Origin: Paracoccaceae bacterium
Lineage (GTDB): Bacteria > Pseudomonadota > Alphaproteobacteria > Rhodobacterales > Rhodobacteraceae
Direction of reading: 5' to 3'
Length of the DNA stretch: 42,361 nt
Assembly (NCBI GenBank): GCA_013139635.1
Contig: WTAL01000014.1
Span: forward strand, 1 to 42,361
The notes under the pieces are model-generated. The model made no database searches, was not told where the DNA came from, and was given only the letters and a program-made list of their open reading frames with translations. A program made the translations under genes and the position numbers. Shown here in pieces: positions 16,489 through 26,331 of the stretch (position 1 is the stretch's first letter; each line of letters begins with the position of its first letter).

Positions 16489-17520
16489 ATGCCTAAGATA
16501 CTTGCGACCGGCGGGGCCGGGTTTATTGGCAGCCACGTGGTGCTGGAGCTGCTGAACAGCGGCTATGAAGTGGTTGTTTTTGATAACCTTACCAACTCGT
16601 CACGGACGTCAATTGAGCGGGTTGGGCGGATGTCTAATGGCGCGCCGGTGTTTATCGAAGGGGATATTCGGGACGGGGCGGCGCTGGATGCGCTGTTTGA
16701 AGCGCATGATATTGCGGCCGTTATTCACCTTGCGGGGCTGAAAGCGGTGGGGGAATCTGTGAGCCAGCCTGAGCTTTATTATGATGTGAATGTCGCGGGG
16801 AGCACCTGCCTTTTTAACGCTATGTTGCGGCACGGGGTGAAGCACGGGGTGTTTTCATCATCTGCCACGGTTTATGGTGAGCCAGCGCCCGAAACCATGC
16901 CGATGGACGAGCATGTGTCCACGGGGCCGGTGAACCCGTATGGCAAAACCAAGCTGATGGTGGAGCAGATTCTCACCGATATTACCAGTATCGGGCCGGG
17001 GTGGGCCTCTATGATTTTGCGGTATTTTAACCCTGTGGGGGCGCATAAATCTGGGAAAATTGGGGAAGACCCGCTGGGGTTTCCGGATAATCTGTTTCCG
17101 TTTATTGCGCAGGTGGCAACGGGGCAGCGGGAGATTCTCAATATTTTTGGCGATGATTATAACACGCCGGACGGCACGGCCATTCGTGACTATATTCATG
17201 TGATGGATTTGGCACGCGGGCATGTGAAGGCGATTGATTATTTGCTGGGCAGCAAGGCGGTGGATAACAAAACGCCGGTGGTGAACCTTGGGACGGGGCA
17301 TGGCTCCTCTGTGAAAGAGGTTCATGCGGCTTGGGAGGCGGCATGCGGCTTTAAGATTGCAGCGCAGGTGGCCCCGCGGCGCGCGGGGGACGTTACGATT
17401 TACTGTGCTGACGCGCGCAAGGCCAAGGAGATGCTTGGCTGGGAAGCTGAATTTGACCTTGAGAAAATGTGCGAAGATCATTGGCGCTGGCAAGCGGCTA
17501 ACCCCGAGGGGTATCGCTAG
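16489..17520 (+). CDS. galE: UDP-glucose 4-epimerase GalE
   Basis: The product has 343 residues from the ATG at 16489, which lies directly after the ThiE-like stop. The NAD-binding TGGAGFIGSHVVLEL motif, the DIRD segment, HLAGLKAVGES, the catalytic SSSATVYG and YGKTK (Tyr-xxx-Lys), and the late substrate-binding region with TPDGTAIRDYIHVMDLA identify a GalE-type epimerase. It interconverts UDP-glucose and UDP-galactose for cell-surface polysaccharides. The C-terminal ADARKAKEMLGWEAEFDL is also typical. Confidence 0.95.
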   Translation: MPKILATGGAGFIGSHVVLELLNSGYEVVVFDNLTNSSRTSIERVGRMSNGAPVFIEGDIRDGAALDALFEAHDIAAVIHLAGLKAVGESVSQPELYYDVNVAGSTCLFNAMLRHGVKHGVFSSSATVYGEPAPETMPMDEHVSTGPVNPYGKTKLMVEQILTDITSIGPGWASMILRYFNPVGAHKSGKIGEDPLGFPDNLFPFIAQVATGQREILNIFGDDYNTPDGTAIRDYIHVMDLARGHVKAIDYLLGSKAVDNKTPVVNLGTGHGSSVKEVHAAWEAACGFKIAAQVAPRRAGDVTIYCADARKAKEMLGWEAEFDLEKMCEDHWRWQAANPEGYR

Positions 17521-17582
17521 CACTGGTAATGCACATGGTTTGTGATTAAGTGTTGAATACTCTGAATAGGTAAGGAAATATC

Positions 17583-18086
17583 GTGGTAATTGTAGAAATC
17601 TTTGTCATCTTGTCGCTCTATATTTACGCACTGTTTCGGCTGCCTGAAATGCGCATTGCAGGCACCATTATTGCAGCCACGCTTATTGGTGGCTTGGCCT
17701 ACTATACCTTCACCGCACCGTCGGCCCCTGAAGAGGAGCTGAACCGGATCGCGGTGAGCGAGATCGTGCTGGAAGACGTGGACCTGACGCTGGGGCCGCG
17801 TGTGGCGACGCTCAGTGGGCGGGTGATAAATAATTCTGAAAGCTACATGCTGACCGGCGTTTTGTTTGACGTTAAGCTTTATGACTGCGCGGCGGAAGAC
17901 ACACCGCTGGCCGAGTGTTTTATCATCGGAGAAGACGATAATGAGGCCCGAATTAGCGCGCCTCCGGGGCAGCTACGGGCCTTTGATGCCACGCTTATTT
18001 TCACCAACCTGCCTGAAACCGAAGGGGTTCAGCGCTGGGGGTTTGAGGTGGTTTCATTACGTGCGCTAGAGATCGCTGAGCACTAA
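17583..18086 (+). CDS. Membrane-anchored protein of unknown function
   Basis: The product has 167 residues starting at a GTG with AAGGAAAT upstream. Two hydrophobic segments (about residues 3-20 and 25-43) are followed by a periplasmic domain of about 120 residues. That domain contains LTLGPRVATLSGRVINNSESYMLTGVLFDVKLYDC, which resembles the beta-sandwich domains (FxLYD-like) that help substrates or partners bind at the membrane. I do not recognise a specific family. It lies between galE and the large alpha-2-macroglobulin gene with gaps of about 60-70 bases. Confidence 0.65.
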   Translation: MVIVEIFVILSLYIYALFRLPEMRIAGTIIAATLIGGLAYYTFTAPSAPEEELNRIAVSEIVLEDVDLTLGPRVATLSGRVINNSESYMLTGVLFDVKLYDCAAEDTPLAECFIIGEDDNEARISAPPGQLRAFDATLIFTNLPETEGVQRWGFEVVSLRALEIAEH

Positions 18087-18156
18087 AGAATTTACACTTG
18101 GGATCAAAATTCCTGCTATAGTTGCGGTATTAGAACCACAATTATGAGATTTTTTT

Positions 18157-21100
18157 ATGTCAATTTTCCGTTTTTCCGCCGTTATGGCGTTGATTTCTAT
18201 TGCTTTTCCTAGTTTCGCCGAAGATAGCCCGATTCCCGAGCGGCGCAGCATGGCTTTTGAAAACACTGATCTTTATGGCGGTGATATCCGCACAATTTTA
18301 GAGACCACGCTGGATATTTGCGAAAACGCCTGCCTTGAAACGGCTAGCTGCTCGGCGCTGACCTTTAATGAAACCAAGGGTGCGTGTTTTTTAAAAAATA
18401 GCGCCGGAGCGCGGAGCTTTTTTGCCGGGGCGATCTCGATGGAGATCATGGATACCCCCTCGGCGCTGCTGGCGCGCGGGGTTCTGCGGGTCGAAGACCT
18501 TGGGTTTTTGCCTGATGGATACCTCACGAGGGCCACGCGGCGGGCAGCCCAGATCGGGCGGCAATATCCGGTTAATGACACGAGCTTGAGCGAGCTAACA
18601 CTGCGCTTTGAGGGCGCGATGGTGGCGAATGCCCATAGCAACGCGCTGAAATATGCCACGCAAATGCTGAGCTTTGAGGACCAAGGCGAAAACTGGCTGA
18701 ATGTGGCGACATTGGCGAGCAAAATTGCGCGGGTTGATAGCCAGCGGGCGGGCAGAATGCGCAGCCTCGCGCGGGATGCGGCGGTAAACGCCTACATGCG
18801 CAGTGGTGACAGCGTGGAGCGGGCCACGGCAATGGTGCTTTTGGCGCAGTTGCTGGAAACGGCTGGCGAGGGGCGGGACTCTATTGATGCTTTGCGGTTG
18901 GCGCAACGTTTGGACGCTCGCAGCAGCACAGCCGACGCGCTCGACCGCGCAATTGGGCTGTTTGGCTTTCGGGTGATTGACACGCAGGTGGATAACAACG
19001 CCGAGCGGCCAAGGATATGCGTGAACTTTAATGAAGACCTTGCGGAGCTGGGCGTGGAGTATGCCAGTTTTGTGCGCACAGCGGGCGGACTTCCGGTGGA
19101 AGCCGAGGGGGCGCAACTGTGTTTTGACGGGGTAACCCACGGGCAAACCTACCAAATTACACTACGCGAGGGGCTACCTGCGGCCAGTGGCGAAGTGCTG
19201 GTGAAATCGGTGAAGCTTTCAACCTATGTGCGCGATCGGGACCCGAGCGTGCACTTTATTGGCCGCTCTTACGTGCTGCCGATGAGTGATGCTCCGGCGA
19301 TTCCGGTGGTGACGGTAAATGCAGAAGAGGTGGAATTGCGGCTTTCGCGGATTGGTGAGCGCAACCTTGTGCCCACGATGCTTTATGGGATTCTCAACGA
19401 AAATCTGGACCAGTATTCCGAGGGGGATATTGCGAATGAGCGCGGGGAAGAGCTGTGGCGTGGCATTGGCGAGGTGGGCAGCACGCTGAACGCGGATGTG
19501 ATAACCGCCCTACCCCTTTCCACCGCGATCAAGGATTTTGAGCCGGGTATTTATGCGATGACAGCGCGGATTTCAGGCAGTGATATGCCGTGGGAGGAAG
19601 CGGCAACGCAGTGGTTTATTGTGACCGATCTCGGCGTGGAAACTATGCTCGGGGCCGATGGGCTGCACGCTTTTGCGCGCTCGCTGCGCAGTGCGGAGGC
19701 GCTGGAAGGCGTAACCGCGCGGCTGGTGGCAAGCAATAATGATGTGCTATTTGAGGCGCTGACCGATGCGGCGGGATATGCCCATATTCCGGCGGGCTAT
19801 ACTAGCGGTGAAGGGGGCAACAGCCCTGCGATGCTTCAGCTGATCAGCCCGAGTGGGGACTTTGCGTTTATTGATCTAAATGAAGCCGCGATGGACCTTT
19901 CGGACCGTGGGGTTTCGGGGCGGAGCACGCCGGCAAAAATTGACATTTTCGCCAGTTTTGAGCGCGGGGCATACCGGCCTGGAGAGGCTGTTTTTGCCAC
20001 GATTCTGGCGCGGAATGCGCAGGTGGATGCCACCGGCGAGCTGCCGCTAACGGCCGTGCTTTATCGGCCCGACGGGGTAGAGGCCAGCCGCTATGTGCTG
20101 GCAGATGCGGGCGCTGGCGGGCGGGTGTTTGAGCACGGGCTTTCGGCCAGCGCGATGCGCGGCACATGGCGGCTTGAAATACATGCGGACCCTGACGCGG
20201 CCAGCCTGAAAACTTTACCATTTTTGGTAGAAGACTTTGTGCCGGAACGTATTGATTTTACGTTAGAAATGGCGGCGGGCGCAGTGCGACCTACGGCGCG
20301 ACCTTCGCTGAGTATCGAGGCGGCTTATTTGTATGGCGCGCCTGCCAGCGGGCTGAGCATAAATGGCGAAGTGGAGGTGACCACAACGCGGGGGTATGCG
20401 GCCTATCCGGGCTACAAGTTTGGGCTGGTGGATGAGCCGTTTATCAACGGGTATGAGGGGATTTCGAGCGAGGTTTTGACTGATGATAATGGGCGGCTCG
20501 CACTGGCGCTGACACTGCCCACGATGGAGCCGGTAACCAAGCCTTTGCAGATGCGCGCCACAGTGCGGATGGCGGACGGCTCTGGGCGGCCTGTGGAGCG
20601 GACGATCACGCGGGAGATTTTGCCAGACGGGACGAGGATTGGCATTAAGCCGTTGTTTGACGGGGCGCTGCGCGAGGGGGCCGAGGCGGCTTTTGAGGTG
20701 ATCGCGATTGACGAGAATGCCGCGCGGGCCGAGATGGAAAATGTAAGCTGGGTGCTGTCACGCGTGGAGCGGCGCTACCAGTGGTATAAGCATAATGGCC
20801 GCTGGAATTGGGAGCCGATTACGCGGCGGGTGCGGGTGGCGAGCGGTGAGCTGGACCTAAGCGCTGACGGCGTGGCGCGGATTGGCGCACGGATCGACTG
20901 GGGGCGCTATGAGCTGAAAATCGTGCATACGGATGGCGGATATACCGCGAGTTCGTTCACCTTTAGCTCGGGCTGGTGGAGCGCGGATGCGAGCTCTGAC
21001 ACGCCTGACGTTCTGGATGTGAGCCTTGATAAGGCGCGCTATAACATCGGTGATGTGGCGCGGCTGCGGGTTGAGGCGCGGGATGCGGGTAAGGTTTTGG

Positions 21101-23577
21101 TACGGGTGGTTTCAGACCGGCTGATCTCTATGCAGGCGGTGGATGTGGCCGCGGGGGAAAGCTTGATCGAGGTAGCTGTGGCTGAGGAATGGGGCGCGGG
21201 GGCTTACATTATTGCCACGCTGATGCAGCCGATGGATGAAGCGGAGGGGCGCAACCCTGCGCGCGCGGTGGGGCTGGCTTATGCGCCGACCGACCCGAGC
21301 GATCGGATGCTGGCTGCCAGTTTTGACATGCCCGCCGAGGTGCTGCCTCGTGGGCCGCTAGAGGTGCGTTTAAAAGTTGAGGGCAGCGGGCCGGTTTATG
21401 CGACTATTGCAGCGGTAGATGTCGGGATTTTGAACCTGACGGGTTTTGAGAGCCCTGATCCGACGGGATATTATTTTGGCCAGCGGCGGCTGGGCATGGA
21501 ACTGCGAGACATTTACGGGCGGCTGATTGACGGCATGCAAGGCACGCCGGGGCTGCTGCGCTCGGGTGGGGACGGGGCTTTGGCGCGGGTGAACGCGCCG
21601 CCGCCAACCGAAGAGCTGATTGCCTATTTTAGCGGGCCACTGGAGGTGGACGCCGAGGGCTATGCGACGGCCAGTTTTGACCTTCCGGCCTTTAACGGCA
21701 CGGTGCGGCTGATGGCCGTGGTGTGGTCTGACACCGCTGTGGGCGAGGCGGAATATGACCTTTTGGTGCGTGACCCTGTGGTGGTGACCACAGCAATGCC
21801 GCGCTTTATGGCACCGGGTGACGAGAGCCGCCTTAGGGTGGATATTGCCAATGTTAACGGGCCAGCGGGCGAGTATACGGTGGCGGTTTCGGCCACGGGC
21901 GCGGTGCAGAGCAGCCTTTCTGAGGCGGGACTTAAAATTGCGGAAGGCGGGCAAGCCACGCTTGAATTTCCGCTACGTGCGAGCGCGGCGGGCGACGGCG
22001 AGTTGGCGGTGGTGCTCACGGGGCCTGAGGGCGCGCAATATGGGCAAATCATAAAGGTTTCGGTACGGGCGAATGACCCACTGATAATGCGGGCGCTTTC
22101 GGCGCCTTTGGCCGAGGGCGGCACGTTTACCATTGACGCTAATGTGTTTGCTGATTTCCAGCCGGGCAGCGGCACGGGCAGTTTTGCCCTGGGGCCGCTG
22201 GCGCGGTTTGATGTAGCTGGGATGCTGGACGCGCTGAACCGCACGCCGTGGGGCAACACGGAAACGAGAATTTCGCGCGCGATGCCGCTGCTTTATCTCG
22301 GCGATATCGCCGCGCAAATGAACCTTGATGGCACGTTTGACGTGCAGGCACGGGTGGAACAAGCGATTGAGGACGTGCTGAGAAACCAAGGTGCAAACGG
22401 CAGCTTTGGCCAGTGGCGGCCTCGTGGTGACGATTGGTGGCTTGATGCTTTTGCCACTGATTTCCTGAGTCGCAGCCGTGCGGCCGGATATAGCGTGCCC
22501 GAGCGGGCCTTTTCCCAAGCGCTGCAAAATCTGAACAACGCGATGAATTACGCTGGCGATTTCGAAAATGGCGGCGAGGCTATCGCCTATACGCTTATGG
22601 TTTTGGCCCGCGAAGGGCAGGCCAGCATTGGTGATTTGCGCTATTATGCTGACGTAAAAGCCGACGAATTTGCCACGCCGATGGCGCTAGCGCAGCTGGG
22701 GGCGGCTTTGGCGATGAACGGCGACCAAGTGCGGGCCGATACGCTGTTTGCGCTGGCCTATAGCAAGGTGGCGCGGGCGGTGGCGGATACCCGCACGTTC
22801 CGCTTGGATTATGGCTCACAACGCCGCGATATGGCGGCGCTTTTGGCGCTGGCCGTTGAGGCTGGCAGCACGGCGGTAGACATTGAGGCACTGGCAAAAC
22901 GGCTGGCAACGCCGGCGCGGTATTACTCCTCGCAGGAGCGGCTATGGCAGCTCATGGCGGCGCGGGCTTTGATAGCAAGCAGCGGTGGTTTTAGCGTGGA
23001 TGGCGTAGCGATTGACGGGCCTGCGATGGTTTATTTTGACGCGGAAACGCTGGCGGCAGGGCCGTTGGTGGTGCAAAATAACGGGGCGCAGGCTGGGGGG
23101 CGGCTTATGACGATGGGCGCGCCAGCTTATGATGAACCCGCCATGCAAAACGGCTACAGAATTGAGCGTTGGCTTTACACGATGGACGGGGAGCAGGCAG
23201 CTGAATTTGTGCAAAACGAGCGCTATGTGGCGATTTTGCGGGTCACGCCGGAACAGGAGCGGCGCGGGCGGCTGATTATCTCAGACCCGCTGGCGGCGGG
23301 GTTTGAGATTGATAATCCGAACTTGCTGCGCTCGGGCGATCTGAGCAAGCTCGATTGGTTGCAGCTGGATACTTCAGGCGTGAGCGAGTTTAGGGCTGAT
23401 CGGTTTTTGAACGCTGTTACGTGGGGCCGCAAAGATGCGATACAAATGGCCTATATCGTGCGGGCGGTAACGCCGGGCGTGTTTAGGCAACCCGCGGCGC
23501 TGGTGGAGGATATGTATCGGCCAAGCTTGCGGGCGACGACCAGCGTCAATACGGTTACGATTCTGCCCGCACAGTGA
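18157..23577 (+). CDS. Alpha-2-macroglobulin family protein with N-terminal PAN/Apple domain, thioester lost
   Basis: The product has 1806 residues with a signal peptide ending FPSFAEDS; there is no lipobox, so it is probably periplasmic. Residues about 40-80 form a PAN/Apple-like domain with four cysteines (DICENACLETASCSALTFN...GACFL). Repeated macroglobulin domains follow, with the family segments FASFERGAYRPGEAVFATI and VDVGILNLTGFESPDP, and a C-terminal alpha-toroid region. At residues 1366-1370 the thioester motif GCxEQ is replaced by GNTET, although the context (LDALNRTPWG...RISRAMPLLY) is intact. The protein therefore cannot form the covalent trap and must act by conformational trapping or structurally. 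It overlaps pbpC by four bases (GTGA), the usual bacterial pairing thought to protect the envelope from proteases while PbpC repairs peptidoglycan. Confidence 0.93.
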   Translation: MSIFRFSAVMALISIAFPSFAEDSPIPERRSMAFENTDLYGGDIRTILETTLDICENACLETASCSALTFNETKGACFLKNSAGARSFFAGAISMEIMDTPSALLARGVLRVEDLGFLPDGYLTRATRRAAQIGRQYPVNDTSLSELTLRFEGAMVANAHSNALKYATQMLSFEDQGENWLNVATLASKIARVDSQRAGRMRSLARDAAVNAYMRSGDSVERATAMVLLAQLLETAGEGRDSIDALRLAQRLDARSSTADALDRAIGLFGFRVIDTQVDNNAERPRICVNFNEDLAELGVEYASFVRTAGGLPVEAEGAQLCFDGVTHGQTYQITLREGLPAASGEVLVKSVKLSTYVRDRDPSVHFIGRSYVLPMSDAPAIPVVTVNAEEVELRLSRIGERNLVPTMLYGILNENLDQYSEGDIANERGEELWRGIGEVGSTLNADVITALPLSTAIKDFEPGIYAMTARISGSDMPWEEAATQWFIVTDLGVETMLGADGLHAFARSLRSAEALEGVTARLVASNNDVLFEALTDAAGYAHIPAGYTSGEGGNSPAMLQLISPSGDFAFIDLNEAAMDLSDRGVSGRSTPAKIDIFASFERGAYRPGEAVFATILARNAQVDATGELPLTAVLYRPDGVEASRYVLADAGAGGRVFEHGLSASAMRGTWRLEIHADPDAASLKTLPFLVEDFVPERIDFTLEMAAGAVRPTARPSLSIEAAYLYGAPASGLSINGEVEVTTTRGYAAYPGYKFGLVDEPFINGYEGISSEVLTDDNGRLALALTLPTMEPVTKPLQMRATVRMADGSGRPVERTITREILPDGTRIGIKPLFDGALREGAEAAFEVIAIDENAARAEMENVSWVLSRVERRYQWYKHNGRWNWEPITRRVRVASGELDLSADGVARIGARIDWGRYELKIVHTDGGYTASSFTFSSGWWSADASSDTPDVLDVSLDKARYNIGDVARLRVEARDAGKVLVRVVSDRLISMQAVDVAAGESLIEVAVAEEWGAGAYIIATLMQPMDEAEGRNPARAVGLAYAPTDPSDRMLAASFDMPAEVLPRGPLEVRLKVEGSGPVYATIAAVDVGILNLTGFESPDPTGYYFGQRRLGMELRDIYGRLIDGMQGTPGLLRSGGDGALARVNAPPPTEELIAYFSGPLEVDAEGYATASFDLPAFNGTVRLMAVVWSDTAVGEAEYDLLVRDPVVVTTAMPRFMAPGDESRLRVDIANVNGPAGEYTVAVSATGAVQSSLSEAGLKIAEGGQATLEFPLRASAAGDGELAVVLTGPEGAQYGQIIKVSVRANDPLIMRALSAPLAEGGTFTIDANVFADFQPGSGTGSFALGPLARFDVAGMLDALNRTPWGNTETRISRAMPLLYLGDIAAQMNLDGTFDVQARVEQAIEDVLRNQGANGSFGQWRPRGDDWWLDAFATDFLSRSRAAGYSVPERAFSQALQNLNNAMNYAGDFENGGEAIAYTLMVLAREGQASIGDLRYYADVKADEFATPMALAQLGAALAMNGDQVRADTLFALAYSKVARAVADTRTFRLDYGSQRRDMAALLALAVEAGSTAVDIEALAKRLATPARYYSSQERLWQLMAARALIASSGGFSVDGVAIDGPAMVYFDAETLAAGPLVVQNNGAQAGGRLMTMGAPAYDEPAMQNGYRIERWLYTMDGEQAAEFVQNERYVAILRVTPEQERRGRLIISDPLAAGFEIDNPNLLRSGDLSKLDWLQLDTSGVSEFRADRFLNAVTWGRKDAIQMAYIVRAVTPGVFRQPAALVEDMYRPSLRATTSVNTVTILPAQ

Positions 23578-25625
23578 GGCGTTTGCTGCGATATTTTACA
23601 GCGCTAGCCCTGATGGCGCTGGCGGCGCTCATTGTGCTGGATGACTGGGTGGCGCGCACAGGTTTACCCTCGCTGGAGCTGGAAACGGCGGTGACGGTGC
23701 TGGACCGAAACGGCGATTTGCTGCGGGCTTATACGGTTGAAAGCGGGCGCTGGCGGCTGCCGGTGGCGCTGGCGGACGTGGACCCGCATTACGTGGACAT
23801 GCTGGTCGCATTTGAGGATAAACGGTTTTATAGCCACATGGGCGTAGACCCTCTGGCGCTGTTGCGCGGATTTAGGCAATTTGTTTTTAATGGCCGGATT
23901 GTGTCTGGTGGCTCAACGATCACCATGCAAGTGGCGCGGCTTTTGGAGCGTGGGGAAACGGGGCGTTGGGGCGGGAAACTGCGGCAGATACGGGTGGCGC
24001 TGGCGCTGGAGCGGCGACTTTCTAAGGCCGAGGTTTTGGAGCTTTATGTGCAGCTGGCCCCGATGGGCGGCAATATTGAAGGCGTGCGGGCGGCGACGCT
24101 GACGTATTTTGGCAAGGAGCCGCGGCGGCTCACGCCCGCTGAGGCGGCGCTGCTGATCGCCCTGCCCCAAGCGCCGTCTTCTCGCCGGCCTGATCGCTAT
24201 GCTGCGGCGGCGCAGATCGCGCGCGATCGTGTTTTGGATAGGGCCGTGTTGGCGGAGATGCTGCCGGCGGATGAGGCGCAGGCGGGCAAGCGGGCAAATG
24301 TGCCAAGTACGCGAATTTCCTTTCCGATTTTGGCCCCGCATTTCACCGATGCTTTGCGGGCAGCGCAGCCGGAGCGGCGGCTTTTTGAAACCACACTGGA
24401 CAGGAGCTTGCAGCAAGGGCTTGAGGCGCTGCTTTTTGATGCCATGGAAACTCGCGAAAATGGGCTTTCGGCGGCGCTTGTGCTGGCCGAGCATCAGAGC
24501 GGCGATATTTTGGCCACGGTGGGCGCAGCGGATTTGTTTGACGCGCGGGCCGACGGATATGTGGATATGACGCGGGCAGTTCGGTCGCCTGGGTCAACGC
24601 TGAAACTGCTGATATATGGTATTGGGTTTGAGAACGGGCTGGCGACGCCGGAAACCATGATTGACGACAGACCGATGCGGTTTCGAGGCTATGAGCCGCA
24701 GAATTTTGATCGGCAGTTTAGGGGGACGGTGAGCATTCGGACGGCGTTGCAGCTTTCGCTGAATATTCCGGCCGTGGCGATGATGGATGCGATTGGGCCC
24801 GCGCAGTTTTTGGCGCGGTTACGGCGCGCGGGACTGGAGCCGAAACTGCCGAAAGGCGGTGCGCCGGGGTTGGCGATTGCGCTCGGGGGCATCGGGCTTT
24901 CGCTGCAAGATTTGGTGCAGCTTTATGCGGGGATCGCACGGGGCGGAGTGCCTGTGGTGCTTTCGGGGCTGGGCGGCGAGGCTGGCGGCAACCCGCTGCT
25001 TTTGCCGGGGGCGGCGTGGCAAGTGAGCGATATTTTGGCAGCGACGCCCCCGCCGGAAACGGGGGCAATAGGGCAGATCGCATATAAAACCGGCACGTCT
25101 TATGGTTATCGAGATGCGTTTGCCATTGGGTTTGACGGGCGGTTTGTGATGGGGGTTTGGATGGGGCGGCCCGATGGGGCGTCAGTGCCGGGATTGCAGG
25201 GGATTAAGGACGCCGCGCCGCTGCTTTTTGAGGCGTTTTCGAGGTTGGAAACCGAGCGCGTGCCGCTGCCAGCGCCGCCGCCATATGTGCTAACGGGCGC
25301 GGGGGAAAGCCTCCCCCTGCCCTTGCGGCATTTTATGGCGCGGGGGGATGCGAACTATTTGGACCCGAATAGGCCGGAAATTTCCTTTCCACCAGATGGG
25401 GCCGAGGTGGACCTTGGGCTTTCAGACGCGCGACGCGGGGCGGATTTGGTGCTGAAGCTGAAAGGCGGTGCGCCGCCGTTTAGCTGGATCATTAACGGCG
25501 AGGCGATCCTGCCCGCGCAGTATGACCGGCAAATGCTGTGGCCAGTGGAAAGCGGCGGATTTATGGCTGTTTCGGTGGTGGATTCGCTTGGGCGGGCGGC
25601 GCGGGTGCGGTTTTTCTTGCAATAA
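23574..25625 (+). CDS. pbpC: Penicillin-binding protein 1C, bifunctional peptidoglycan synthase
   Basis: The product has 683 residues, started by a GTG overlapping the previous stop codon. One N-terminal membrane anchor (about residues 8-24) precedes a glycosyltransferase domain with the catalytic glutamate in EDKRFYSHMGVD (Glu81) and GGSTITMQVAR. The transpeptidase domain has the SxxK motif at Ser341/Lys344 (SPGSTLK), SLN at 395-397 and KTG at 505-507. A C-terminal beta domain typical of PbpC follows (from about residue 590). All catalytic motifs are present, so the enzyme should be active in polymerising and crosslinking glycan chains. Confidence 0.95.
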   Translation: MRRLLRYFTALALMALAALIVLDDWVARTGLPSLELETAVTVLDRNGDLLRAYTVESGRWRLPVALADVDPHYVDMLVAFEDKRFYSHMGVDPLALLRGFRQFVFNGRIVSGGSTITMQVARLLERGETGRWGGKLRQIRVALALERRLSKAEVLELYVQLAPMGGNIEGVRAATLTYFGKEPRRLTPAEAALLIALPQAPSSRRPDRYAAAAQIARDRVLDRAVLAEMLPADEAQAGKRANVPSTRISFPILAPHFTDALRAAQPERRLFETTLDRSLQQGLEALLFDAMETRENGLSAALVLAEHQSGDILATVGAADLFDARADGYVDMTRAVRSPGSTLKLLIYGIGFENGLATPETMIDDRPMRFRGYEPQNFDRQFRGTVSIRTALQLSLNIPAVAMMDAIGPAQFLARLRRAGLEPKLPKGGAPGLAIALGGIGLSLQDLVQLYAGIARGGVPVVLSGLGGEAGGNPLLLPGAAWQVSDILAATPPPETGAIGQIAYKTGTSYGYRDAFAIGFDGRFVMGVWMGRPDGASVPGLQGIKDAAPLLFEAFSRLETERVPLPAPPPYVLTGAGESLPLPLRHFMARGDANYLDPNRPEISFPPDGAEVDLGLSDARRGADLVLKLKGGAPPFSWIINGEAILPAQYDRQMLWPVESGGFMAVSVVDSLGRAARVRFFLQ

Positions 25626-25648
25626 ACACCCCATATGCAGCATGGCCC

Positions 25649-25692
25649 TTGACCCGCGCCCAGAATCCCGCCAATACCTAATATAGGGTCAA
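25649..25692 (+). promoter_or_regulatory. Inverted repeat in the infC leader
   Basis: TTGACCC (25649-25655) and GGGTCAA (25686-25692) are exact reverse complements separated by 30 bases, just ahead of the infC ribosome binding site. The left arm could alternatively be a -35 element, though I see no good -10 at the right distance. A leader structure would fit translational autoregulation of infC. Confidence 0.3.
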
Positions 25693-25728
25693 AATGGCCC
25701 AAATGATCACAATTTAAGGACTTGAACC

Positions 25729-26280
25729 ATAGCTCGCAGACCTCACAACGCGCCTCCGCAGCGCGACACTGGCCCCCGCGCCAACGGGCGCATCCGCGCA
25801 GACGAAATCCGCCTGATTGGCGCTGAAGGTGAAAACGTTGGGGTGGTAACGCCTGAGCGTGGCATTGAACTGGCCAATGAAGTTGGCCTTGATCTGGTGG
25901 AAATCTCCCCCAATGCGCGCCCTCCTGTTTGCAAAATCATGGATTTTGGCAAGTTCAAATATGAACAGCAGAAAAAAGACAACGAAGCCCGCAAGAAGCA
26001 AAAAATCGTTGAGGTGAAGGAAGTTAAGTTCCGGCCAAACACTGATACCAACGATTATGACGTGAAAATGCGTAACGTGTTCAAGTTTTTGGAAAATGGC
26101 GATAAGTGTAAGGTAACCCTGCGGTTTAGAGGGCGCGAAATGGCGCACTTGAACTTGGGGCGCAAGCTGCTCGAACGGGTGGCGGCGGATGTGGTCGCGG
26201 CGGAAGCCGGTAAGGTGGACAGCATGCCGAAGATGGAAGGCCGACAGATGGTTATGATGATTAACCCTGTTAAGAAATAA
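25729..26280 (+). CDS. infC: Translation initiation factor IF-3 with a non-canonical AUA start
   Basis: IF-3 binds the 30S subunit, prevents premature 50S joining and rejects wrong start codons. The conserved body is clear: [75 protein letters not shown] and [13 protein letters not shown]. The first ATG- or GTG-type codon in frame (GTG 25843) would delete 38 residues of the N-terminal domain. Upstream, the family start [12 protein letters not shown] is encoded directly after an ATA at 25729-25731, at the position of the usual initiator, with AAGGA at 25716-25720 eight bases before it. The nearby TTG at 25722 is out of frame. The protein from ATA is 183 residues, the normal length. Rare start codons (AUU, AUC, AUA) are known for infC and permit IF-3 to repress its own translation. 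Confidence 0.93.
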   Translation: MARRPHNAPPQRDTGPRANGRIRADEIRLIGAEGENVGVVTPERGIELANEVGLDLVEISPNARPPVCKIMDFGKFKYEQQKKDNEARKKQKIVEVKEVKFRPNTDTNDYDVKMRNVFKFLENGDKCKVTLRFRGREMAHLNLGRKLLERVAADVVAAEAGKVDSMPKMEGRQMVMMINPVKK

Positions 26281-26312
26281 CCTAACTTAAGCGTTTGTTA
26301 CACCACGGTATT

Positions 26313-26331
26313 TCCGGTGCTATGCACCGGA
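26313..26331. repeat. Perfect hairpin downstream of infC
   Basis: TCCGGTGC (26313-26320), loop TAT, GCACCGGA (26324-26331): eight perfect pairs about 33 bases after the infC stop. There is no following T-run, so it is either a weak terminator, an RNA 3'-end stabiliser or part of a repeat element. Confidence 0.6.

Noticed and set aside
25722-25724. TTG as the infC start codon
   Set aside because: It is seven bases before the ATA codon and therefore out of frame.
25843-26280. Shorter IF-3 starting at GTG 25843
   Set aside because: It would lack 38 conserved N-terminal residues that are encoded immediately upstream, in frame and behind a good ribosome site.
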